Origin: Candidatus Aminicenantota bacterium
GTDB taxonomy: Bacteria; Acidobacteriota; UBA6911; RPQK01; JAJDTT01
Assembly (NCBI GenBank): GCA_026706325.1
Contig: JAPOYZ010000108.1
Span: 1-31,109, forward strand
Reading direction: 5' to 3'
DNA length: 31,109 bases
Shown: piece after piece, positions 22,269 to 29,631 of the stretch
Numbering within the stretch: position 1 is the first letter of the stretch
Layout: every line of letters begins with the position of its first letter
Translations under genes and position numbers: made by a program
Notes under the pieces: generated by a model
The model's input: only the letters and a program-made list of their open reading frames with translations
Databases searched by the model: none
What the model was told of the DNA's origin: nothing

Positions 22269-22362
22269 CCGCCGAGTCTACCAGTCCGGGCGGGCACTCA
22301 CGGTCCGTCCGTCTCCGACGGGTGCCGGCTTCGTCATGCGTCTGCTCTCCAATGCCGGGGGT

Positions 22363-22371
22363 TGTTATGAT
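22363..22371 (+). promoter_or_regulatory. Putative extended -10 promoter of fdhD
   Basis: TGT followed by TATGAT (22366-22371) forms an extended -10 element 45 bases before the fdhD ATG. It lies in an AT-rich patch of the hslR-like/fdhD divergent gap. No convincing -35 was found. Confidence 0.35.
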
Positions 22372-22416
22372 AAATGCGATCGTGTGACCGGCCGAGTGCG
22401 GAACGCTGGGCGAAAC

Positions 22417-23343
22417 ATGCAGACGGATGACCAGAACCGAACTCCCGGCTTACGGCTTGCCGAGAGCCCTGAAACCCGTCCTGCCCGAGTCCGGTTCGTC
22501 CAGGTCCGGAAGGTCGAGAAGGGCGCGGCGCGGCTCGAGTCGGACCTGCTGGCGGTCGAGGAACCCCTGGAGATTCTCCTGGGATATACCTCCCGGGAGA
22601 AACGCGTGGAGAAGACCCTTTCCATCACCATGCGCACGCCGGGGCACGACCGCGAGTTGGCGGCCGGATTTCTCTACACGGAGGGAATCGTCCTCCGGCC
22701 TCGGGACATCGAGAGGGTCGTTCCTTCCAGGAATTCGGAGGGCGATCTCCACAACGGGGTCCGGGTCGACCTGCGGCCGGGGGTGGAATTCGACGACACG
22801 CAGCTTGACCGGCACTTCTACACCACCTCCAGTTGCGGCGTCTGCGGGAAGGCATCGCTCCAGACGCTTCGGGTCCACCCGTCCCGGAAGATCCTGGCGG
22901 ACCGGCCCCGAGTGGACAGCCGGGTGATCGAAGGGCTGGGCCCGGCGTTGAGGGCCGGGCAGAAGGTGTTCCGGCAGACGGGCGGCCTGCACGCGGCCGG
23001 CCTGTTCGATGGGGGCGGCCGACTTCTCTCGTTGCGGGAGGACGTGGGCCGGCACAATGCCGTCGACAAGCTGATCGGCCGGGAGGTTCTCAGAAGAAGG
23101 TTGCCGCTGGAAGACCGTCTCATGATGGTCAGCGGACGAACCAGCTTCGAGATCCTTCAGAAAGCGGTCATGGCCGGAATCGCCATGGTGGTGGCGGTGA
23201 GTGCCCCCTCGAGCCTGGCGGTGGCACTCGCCCGCGACTTCGGGATGACGTTGGTGGGCTTCGTGCGTCCAGGCCGTTTCAACGTCTATGCACACGCCGG
23301 GCGGATTGATTGGGAATCCGCTCCCGTCGTTGCGGAGGGGTAA
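22417..23343 (+). CDS. fdhD: Formate dehydrogenase accessory sulfurtransferase FdhD
   Basis: A 308-residue cytosolic protein. FdhD receives sulfur from a cysteine desulfurase and delivers it to the bis-MGD molybdenum cofactor of formate dehydrogenase. The persulfide-carrying motif SSCGVCGKAS (Cys140, Cys143) is intact. Other family stretches are EEPLEILLGY, TPGHDRELAAGFLYTEGI, GLHAAGLFD, EDVGRHNAVDKLIG, MVSGRTSFEILQKA and SAPSSLAVALA. The ATG at 22417 is chosen because conservation begins only about 25 residues later. The frame is open upstream and a GTG alternative exists. No formate dehydrogenase or molybdenum cofactor gene is in the window. The next gene starts 2 bases after its stop. Confidence 0.94.
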   Translation: MQTDDQNRTPGLRLAESPETRPARVRFVQVRKVEKGAARLESDLLAVEEPLEILLGYTSREKRVEKTLSITMRTPGHDRELAAGFLYTEGIVLRPRDIERVVPSRNSEGDLHNGVRVDLRPGVEFDDTQLDRHFYTTSSCGVCGKASLQTLRVHPSRKILADRPRVDSRVIEGLGPALRAGQKVFRQTGGLHAAGLFDGGGRLLSLREDVGRHNAVDKLIGREVLRRRLPLEDRLMMVSGRTSFEILQKAVMAGIAMVVAVSAPSSLAVALARDFGMTLVGFVRPGRFNVYAHAGRIDWESAPVVAEG

Positions 23344-23345
23344 AG

Positions 23346-24056
23346 GTGGCTCAACAGAGTTCAGCGCCGGGGAAACGAAACCGGTGGTGGAAATTGCTTC
23401 TGGCTGCGCTGGCCGTTGTCGTGCTTCTGATGATCCGGAACGATATCGGACCGTTTCTCAGGCAGGTTATTCAGACCGTTTCCGAGCTGGGTCCCTGGGG
23501 CCCGGTGGCCTTTCTCCTGGTCTACGTGGCGGCAACGGTCCTTTTTCTGCCGGGGTTCATACTCACTCTCGGGGCCGGTTTCGTCTTCGGGCTCGGTTGG
23601 GGGACAGTTCTGGTCTCCGCTTCCTCGACTTTGGGAGCGACGGCATCCTTCCTGATCGGCCGCCACCTGGCCCGCGAATGGGTGGCCGAAAAGATGCGGG
23701 CCTATCCCCGTTTCGCTGCGGTCGACGAAGCGGTCGCCGACGAGGGATGGAAGATCGTGGGATTGACCCGGCTCTCGCCCGTGTTTCCCTTCAATCTGCT
23801 CAACTACGCTTTCGGGATCACTCGGGTCAAGGTTCGACACTATGTGTTGGCATCCTGGCTGGGCATGCTTCCCGGGACCATACTCTACGTCTATATCGGT
23901 TCCCTGGCGGGCGATCTCGCGATGTTGGGAGAGGCAGGACGAACCCGGACGCCGGCGGAAACGGTGTTCTATGCCGTCGGCTTTCTGGCCGCGGTGGCCG
24001 TAACGGTCCAGGTGACCCGGCTGGCCCGCCGGGCCTTGGACAAGAGGGTTTCGTAG
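23346..24056 (+). CDS. TVP38/TMEM64 family membrane protein
   Basis: A 236-residue inner-membrane protein of the VTT/DedA-like superfamily, associated with lipid scrambling and envelope homeostasis. Hydrophobic segments lie at about residues 15-31, 51-72, 75-103, 136-158, 165-185 and 207-222. The conserved core is FLPGFILTLGAGFVFG, STLGATASFLIGR and LTRLSPVFPFNLLNYAFGIT, with SWLGMLPGTILYVYIG following. The start is GTG at 23346, 5 bases after GGAGGGG and 2 bases after the fdhD stop, so it is in that operon. A flavoprotein gene starts 63 bases downstream. TVP38 genes next to, or fused with, mercuric-reductase-like flavoproteins occur elsewhere, which fits this arrangement. Confidence 0.92.
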   Translation: MAQQSSAPGKRNRWWKLLLAALAVVVLLMIRNDIGPFLRQVIQTVSELGPWGPVAFLLVYVAATVLFLPGFILTLGAGFVFGLGWGTVLVSASSTLGATASFLIGRHLAREWVAEKMRAYPRFAAVDEAVADEGWKIVGLTRLSPVFPFNLLNYAFGITRVKVRHYVLASWLGMLPGTILYVYIGSLAGDLAMLGEAGRTRTPAETVFYAVGFLAAVAVTVQVTRLARRALDKRVS

Positions 24057-24083
24057 CCGTTCGCGCCAACCGGGGGGACGAAG

Positions 24084-24104
24084 CGAAATCATTTCGTTCC
24101 GAAA
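24084..24104 (+). promoter_or_regulatory. Overlapping inverted repeats upstream of the flavoprotein gene
   Basis: CGAAAT-C-ATTTCG (24084-24096) and TTTCG-TTC-CGAAA (24092-24104) share the TTTCG arm, giving alternating CGAAA/TTTCG/CGAAA sites 15 bases before the ATG. They could be an operator or mutually exclusive hairpins. Assigned from symmetry only. Confidence 0.35.
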
Positions 24105-24119
24105 CAATGGAAATGCTCC

Positions 24120-25646
24120 ATGCCTGAATCTAGATCCGTTGAAGTATTGCCCATGGATTCCCACAACCGGCTCCTGGTCTCCCGGGTCCATCCGGGGGAT
24201 TGGACCAACCCCGAGCCGGCGGGCCGCTACAACCTGGTGGCCATCGGAGGCGGCACCGCGGGGCTGGTTTCGGCGGCCGGGGCCACCGGCCTCGGCGCGC
24301 GTTGCGCCCTGATCGAAAAGCACCTCCTGGGAGGCGACTGTCTCAACGTGGGTTGCGTTCCCTCCAAAGCTCTCATCCGGTCCTCCCGGGCCGTAGCCGA
24401 TGCCCGCGAGGCCGGCGCGTTCGGGGTCGACGTCGCGGTCGGGGAGAATGTGGATTTCGCATCGGTTATGGAGCGCATGCGCCGGCTGCGATCCGGGATC
24501 TCCGCGCACGACTCGGCCCAGCGCTTCCGGAAACTGGGCGTGGATGTCTTTCTGGGAGAAGCACGTTTCGTGAGCCGGGACGCGGTTCGGGTCGGCGGGC
24601 GCACGTTGCGCTTCGCGCGGGCCGTCATCGCCACCGGAGGACGGGCGGCGGCGCCGCCCATCGAGGGCTTGGCGGAAGCCGGCTATCTCACCAACGAGAC
24701 GCTGTTTTCGTTGACGGAGCTGCCCCCGCGGTTGGGCGTCATCGGCGGCGGTCCCATCGGATGCGAGATGGCGCAGGCGTTCGGCCGCTTCGGATCCCGG
24801 GTTTCCGTTTTCCAGTGCCATCCTCGGATTCTGGACCGGGAAGACGCGGAAGCCGGCCGAAGGGTCCAGGACGCATTTCGCCGCGACGGGATCCAGCTCT
24901 TCCTCGATTCGAGAGTGTTTCGAGTGGAGAGCCGGGCGGGCGAGAAACGGGTTCATCTCGAGTGCAACGGTCAGGCACGGCAGGTCGCCGTGGACGAGGT
25001 GCTGGTGGCTGCCGGGCGGACCCCCAACGTGGAGGGGCTGGGCCTGGAGGAGGCCGGCGTCGATTACGACCGGCGCCGGGGCGTCGTGGTGGACGATCAA
25101 CTCCGGACCAGCAACAAACGGATCTACGCGGCCGGGGACGTCTGCTCCCAATACAAGTTCACTCACGCCGCCGACGCCCTGGCTCGAATCGTCATCCAGA
25201 ATGCACTCTTCATGGGACGGAAGAAGGCCAGCGCCCTCACCATTCCCTGGTGTACCTACACGGATCCGGAGGTGGCTCACGTGGGCCTGAACTGCAGGGA
25301 GGCATCCCGGCAGGGGATTCCCTATGATCATTTCGTCCGTGATTTTTCCGACGTGGACCGGGCGATCACGGACGGGGAGGAAGGTGGCATGGTGAGCGTC
25401 CTGGTGGAGAAGGGGACCGACAAGATTCTTGGTGCCACCGTGGTCGCCCGTCATGCCGGTGAGATGATTAACGAGATCACGCTGGCCATGGTCGGCGGCC
25501 TGGGCCTCAAGACCATCTCCCAGGTAATCCATCCGTATCCGACGCAGGCCGAGGCCATCAAGCAGGTGGGAGACGCCTTCAACCGGACCCGGCTCACGCC
25601 CCGCGCGCGGCGGATCCTGTCCCGCTGGTTCGCCTGGACGCGCTAG
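24120..25646 (+). CDS. Mercuric-reductase-like FAD/NAD(P) disulfide oxidoreductase
   Basis: A 508-residue group I pyridine nucleotide-disulfide oxidoreductase. The FAD motif is VAIGGGTAGL (about 40-49). The redox pair is in GGDCLNVGCVPSK (Cys74, Cys79). The NAD(P) motif is GVIGGGPIGCEMAQ, the second FAD motif is YAAGDVC, and the dimer-interface active-site segment is HPYPTQAEAIKQ. The N-terminal HMA domain and C-terminal vicinal cysteines of true MerA are absent (it ends LSRWFAWTR). Mercury reduction is therefore doubtful, and a dihydrolipoamide-dehydrogenase-like or quinone-linked role is possible. The ATG at 24120 is used, with an in-frame ATG at 24153 as alternative. It follows the TVP38 gene and two overlapping inverted repeats. 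Confidence 0.88.
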   Translation: MPESRSVEVLPMDSHNRLLVSRVHPGDWTNPEPAGRYNLVAIGGGTAGLVSAAGATGLGARCALIEKHLLGGDCLNVGCVPSKALIRSSRAVADAREAGAFGVDVAVGENVDFASVMERMRRLRSGISAHDSAQRFRKLGVDVFLGEARFVSRDAVRVGGRTLRFARAVIATGGRAAAPPIEGLAEAGYLTNETLFSLTELPPRLGVIGGGPIGCEMAQAFGRFGSRVSVFQCHPRILDREDAEAGRRVQDAFRRDGIQLFLDSRVFRVESRAGEKRVHLECNGQARQVAVDEVLVAAGRTPNVEGLGLEEAGVDYDRRRGVVVDDQLRTSNKRIYAAGDVCSQYKFTHAADALARIVIQNALFMGRKKASALTIPWCTYTDPEVAHVGLNCREASRQGIPYDHFVRDFSDVDRAITDGEEGGMVSVLVEKGTDKILGATVVARHAGEMINEITLAMVGGLGLKTISQVIHPYPTQAEAIKQVGDAFNRTRLTPRARRILSRWFAWTR

Positions 25647-25664
25647 CCCGCACCGCAGCGAAAA

Positions 25665-27785
25665 ATGCCAGACCACAGCGCGCGATCCGACAAGCCCGGA
25701 TTTCGAGTGGGAGTGGACATCGGCGGGACCTTCACCGATGTCGTATTCCTCTCGGACCGGGGAGGCGTCCACGTCAAGAAGGTGGTGAGCACGCCCGACG
25801 ACTACAGCCGAGCCGTGCTGGACGCGGTCGGCACGGGTCTGCGGGATCTGGGGCTGACGGCCGGTTGTCTCTCCGAAGTGAGCCACGCCTTCACCCTGGC
25901 CACGAACGCCATCCTGGAGGGCCGGGGGGTGAAGACGGCGTTGATCACGACCGACGGTTTCCGGGACGTTCTGGAGATCTCCCGTCTCAGGATGCCGCGC
26001 CTGTACGATCTCTACTACCGCAAGCCTCCCCCGCTGGTGGAACGGCGTCTGCGGCTGGAAGTCCGGGAGCGCGTGGATTACCGGGGGAAAGTTCTGATTC
26101 CTCTGGTGGAATCGGACGTGGAGAAAGCCGCCCAAGTGCTGCTGGATGAGGGGATTCGCTCGGTGGCGGTCTGCCTCCTTCACTCGTACGCCAATCCACG
26201 CCACGAAATCCGGATCGGTGAGATTCTGGAGGAGCGGATTCCCGGGCTCAGCCTGTCTCTCTCCAGCCGGCTTCTGGCCGAAACCGGCGAGTACGAGCGA
26301 ACCAGCACCACGGTGATCAACTCCTACATCCGCCCCATCGTGGCCCGCTACCTGGGGCGCCTGGATGAGGGGCTTCGAGACCTGGGTGTGGGCGTCCCCC
26401 TGACGGTGATGCAATCCAACGGCGGCAGGGCGTCCGTCCGGATGGCTGCCGAGGAACCAATCCATTGCGTCGAGTCGGGACCCGCCGCCGGCGTGGTGGG
26501 CGCCCATCATCTGGCGGCGCGGCTGGATCTTCCCAACGTCCTGACGCTGGACATGGGGGGCACGACCGCCAAGTCCTCCATCATCGAGGAGGGAGACCTC
26601 CTGCTGTCCCGAGAGTACGAAGTGGGCGGGGGAATGAGCTCCGGGCATCGACTGCTGAAGGGCTCCGGCTATATCTTGAGGGTTCCTTCCATCGACCTGG
26701 CGGAAGTGAGCGCCGGCGGCGGCAGTGTGGCCCGGGTGGACAAGGGAGGGGCGCTCTGCTGCGGGCCCGACAGCGCGGGCGCGGTTCCCGGTCCGGCTTG
26801 CTATGGCCAGGGCGGCGATCTGCCCACGGTCACCGACGCCAACCTGGTATTGGGCTTTCTCAACGGCCGCTACCTGCTGGGAGGGGATTTTCCGGTCTTC
26901 GCGGACAAGGCCCGGGCGGTTGTGGAGCGCCGGCTGGCGGCCCCGCTCGGTGTCTCCGCCGTCGAAGCGGCCTGGGGCGTCCATCAGGTGGCCAATTCCA
27001 ACATGGCCCGGGCCGTTGCCGCCGTCTCCAGCGAACGGGGCCGCGACCCTCGCCGGTTTACCCTCATGGCGTTCGGAGGGGGCGGTCCCCTCCACGCCGC
27101 GGGTCTGGCCCGGTTGTTGCAGATGACCCGGATCATCGTCCCTCCGTCTCCCGGGGTGTTCAGTTGTTTCGGCCTCCTCTTCTCGGACGTGGAGCACCAC
27201 CTGGTGCAGGCTCAGGTGAAGTCCCTCTCCCAATTGGGACTCGCGTCCATGAACCGGACGCTGGACCGCCTGAGGGAACAGGCCCGCGGCCTCCTGGAGC
27301 AGGAAGGGTTTGCCGCCGGGCGGCAGCAATTGGCCGTCGAGGCGGACCTGAAGTACAAGGGACAGACTTCGCATTTGAGAGTGGGGTTCGAGAGTGCGAA
27401 CCTGGATCGGGACGGTCTGGAGGCGTTGGAGGCCGCCTTTCACCGGGAGCATGAGGCCAACTACGGATATCGTCTCGACTCCGAACTGGAACTCGTCAAT
27501 CTCCGGGTCCGGGCGCGCGGTCTGGACGAGGGAACTCGAGTCCCCGAGACCTTTTCACTGTCCAATGACGGTTTTCGGCCAAAGGTGCGGTCCCGGCGGA
27601 TCTATCAGGGGCCGTCGCAATCGGAATGGGTCGAAGCTCCGGTTCTGGGCAGATTGGAGTTGGAAGGGAAGGACCTCCGCGGGCCTGCGCTGATCGAGGA
27701 ATACGACTCCACGACTCTGGTCCCAGGCGGCTGGAGCGCCCGCCTCGACCAGCGATTGAACATCGTCCTGGAAAAGGAGGCTTGA
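25665..27785 (+). CDS. hyuA: Hydantoinase/oxoprolinase subunit A
   Basis: A 706-residue ATP-dependent hydantoinase/5-oxoprolinase A subunit, of normal family length. The actin-like ATPase motifs are VGVDIGGTFTDVVF (residues 15-28) and TLDMGGTTAKSSI (294-306). Family landmarks between and after them include THxF-like SHAFTLATNAILEGRG, VMQSNGG, ESGPAAGVVGA, AGGGSVARVD, GGGGPLHA and the C-terminal SSM-type region. With subunit B it hydrolyses cyclic amides such as N-methylhydantoin, 5-oxoproline or related lactams, coupled to ATP cleavage. The specific substrate is not evident. The ATG at 25665 has a weak ribosome-binding site. The B-subunit gene begins 3 bases after its stop. Confidence 0.94.
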   Translation: MPDHSARSDKPGFRVGVDIGGTFTDVVFLSDRGGVHVKKVVSTPDDYSRAVLDAVGTGLRDLGLTAGCLSEVSHAFTLATNAILEGRGVKTALITTDGFRDVLEISRLRMPRLYDLYYRKPPPLVERRLRLEVRERVDYRGKVLIPLVESDVEKAAQVLLDEGIRSVAVCLLHSYANPRHEIRIGEILEERIPGLSLSLSSRLLAETGEYERTSTTVINSYIRPIVARYLGRLDEGLRDLGVGVPLTVMQSNGGRASVRMAAEEPIHCVESGPAAGVVGAHHLAARLDLPNVLTLDMGGTTAKSSIIEEGDLLLSREYEVGGGMSSGHRLLKGSGYILRVPSIDLAEVSAGGGSVARVDKGGALCCGPDSAGAVPGPACYGQGGDLPTVTDANLVLGFLNGRYLLGGDFPVFADKARAVVERRLAAPLGVSAVEAAWGVHQVANSNMARAVAAVSSERGRDPRRFTLMAFGGGGPLHAAGLARLLQMTRIIVPPSPGVFSCFGLLFSDVEHHLVQAQVKSLSQLGLASMNRTLDRLREQARGLLEQEGFAAGRQQLAVEADLKYKGQTSHLRVGFESANLDRDGLEALEAAFHREHEANYGYRLDSELELVNLRVRARGLDEGTRVPETFSLSNDGFRPKVRSRRIYQGPSQSEWVEAPVLGRLELEGKDLRGPALIEEYDSTTLVPGGWSARLDQRLNIVLEKEA

Positions 27786-27788
27786 CAG

Positions 27789-29623
27789 TTGGTGGTGAGT
27801 GGCACAGGTGCGAAATCGGCACGAGGAACATCCCCGGACCCGTGGACCCGGGAGATCGTCAAGAATTATCTCTACAGCGCCGCCGATACCATGGCCGTGA
27901 CGGTGGTGCGAACGGCTTCGTCGTCCGTGGTCAAGGACGGGATGGATTTCTCCACCGCCATCTTCGACCCCCAGGGGCAACAAGTCGCCCAGGGCTTGAC
28001 GCTCCCATTTCATATGGGCGCCATGCAACCGGCCCTGGATGCGGTGCGCCGCCAGTTCGGAAGCGACGTTCAACCCGGAGACGTCTTCGCCAACAACGAT
28101 CCCTACGACGGGGCCAGCCATCTCCCCGACATTTTTCTGTTCAAGCCGGTCTTTCTGGAGAGCCGGCTCCTGGCGTGGGTCTGTGTAATCGCTCACCACA
28201 CCGACATCGGGGGGCGCGTGGCGGGTGGAAACGCCTGTGACAACACCGAGATCTACCAGGAAGGCCTGCGGCTGCCTCCGTTGAAGCTGTTCGAGGCCGG
28301 TTCTCTCAACAGCTCCGTCTGGCGCATCGTGGCGCGGAACGTCCGGGTACCGGACAAGGTGCTGGGCGATCTCCGGTCTCAGATTTCCGCCCTGGCGCAG
28401 GGCGAGAGGGAATTGCTCCGGTTGGCCCGGGAATATGGCTTCGATCCACTTCTGGGGCACATGGCCGCCATTGTCGATCACACCGAACGCCTGACCCGAG
28501 CCGAGATCCGGGAGCTACCCGACGGTTCCTGGGAATTTCAGGACTACATCGATACCGATGGGCTGGATCCCGATCCCATTGCCATACGGGTTCGAATCAC
28601 CGTCGAAGGCGATGAGATGGTGGTGGATTTCACCGGCACCTCACCTCAGGCCCGAGGCTCCATCAACCCCAACTTCGCCTTCACCCGGTCCACCGTCTAC
28701 GCGGTTTTCAAGTGCTTGACGGACCCCGGCATCAACGCGAACGCCGGATTTTTCAGGCCGATTCACGTGGTGGCGCCGGAAGGATGTTTCGTGAATCCGC
28801 GCCACCCCGGGGCGGTGGCGGCCCGCGGTCTCGGTGGATTCCGCGTCGGCCACGCCGTTTTCGGCGCTTTCGCGAGGCGCTGCCCCATCGCGTGCCGGCG
28901 GCCTGGGGTGGGGGCGACGTGGGCGTCAGCATCGGGGGTTACTACCCGGACGGTAAGCCGTTCGTCTATCTCGAATTCAACAATGACGGGCCTCGAGGCG
29001 GCGGTCCCGCAGCCGACGGCGCCGACGGGGTCACCGCCCCCATCACCAACATGGCCAACACTCCGGTCGAAACCATCGAGGCCGATCAGCCGATCCTGAT
29101 CCGGCGTTACGGATTCGTGACCGACTCCGGGGGGGCGGGCCGCTATCGGGGCGGACTGGGGATGGTCCGCGAGTATCAGCTGCTGGCTGCGGAAGCGACG
29201 CTGCAGGTCCGGTCGGACCGGACCCGTTTCCTTCCCTGGGGCAACCAGGGGGGACGGCCGGGGACACCCACCCGCAACACTCTCAATCCGGCCGCCGAAG
29301 CCAGAGCGTTGCCTTCCAAGTTCCTGCTTCGCATGAAGGAGGGGGATGTCTACCATCTGGTCCAGGCCGGAGGCGGAGGCTACGGCGATCCCCTGCGCCG
29401 GGACCCCGAAGCCGTGCTGGAAGACGTCCGGCAAGGGAAGGTGAGCCTCGAAAAGGCGCGTTCCGAGTATGGCGTGGTGCTCCGGTCCGCCGGAGAGGGT
29501 CCGGATCTCGAAGCCAGCAGCGAGCTTCGGGCCCGTTTGAGCCGTTCCCGCGGCCCGCTGCCTCTGGAGCCACGGGCCGAGGAGGTGTCTCACGTTCCGG
29601 ATTTCTCCGGACTCGATGCCTGA
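27789..29623 (+). pseudogene. hyuB: Hydantoinase/oxoprolinase subunit B with a frameshift
   Basis: The B subunit of the ATP-dependent hydantoinase/oxoprolinase is split between two frames. The first part (from 27789 to about 28870) carries LPFHMGAMQPALDAV, NNDPYDGASHLPDI, AHHTDIGG and VDFTGTSPQARGSINPN. It then reaches GHAVFGA, after which the frame becomes nonsense until a stop at 29099. Homology resumes one base out of frame at about 28874 with EALPHRVPAAWGGG. It continues through FNNDGPRGGG, SGGAGRYRGGLGM and AGGGGYGDPL to the stop at 29623. Restoring one base in the GCTTTCGCG region would give a protein of about 610 residues. A sequencing or assembly error, or a recent mutation, is most likely. 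No programmed-frameshift slippery site is visible. The start is TTG 27789, 8 bases after AAGGAGG, with GTG at 27792 or 27795 as alternatives. Confidence 0.88.
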
Positions 29624-29631
29624 TCCGGGGA

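Noticed and set aside
24120..25646. True mercuric reductase and a mer operon.
   Set aside because: HMA domain, C-terminal vicinal cysteines, merR and merT/P are all absent.
23361..27452. A 1363-codon minus-strand open frame.
   Set aside because: It runs antisense across TVP38, the flavoprotein and hyuA, all of which have clear motifs. It has no recognisable domain and reflects GC-rich third-position bias.
28855..28880. Programmed ribosomal frameshifting in hyuB.
   Set aside because: No X-XXY-YYZ heptamer in the right phase and no strong downstream stem. The hydantoinase family does not use recoding, so error or mutation is simpler.
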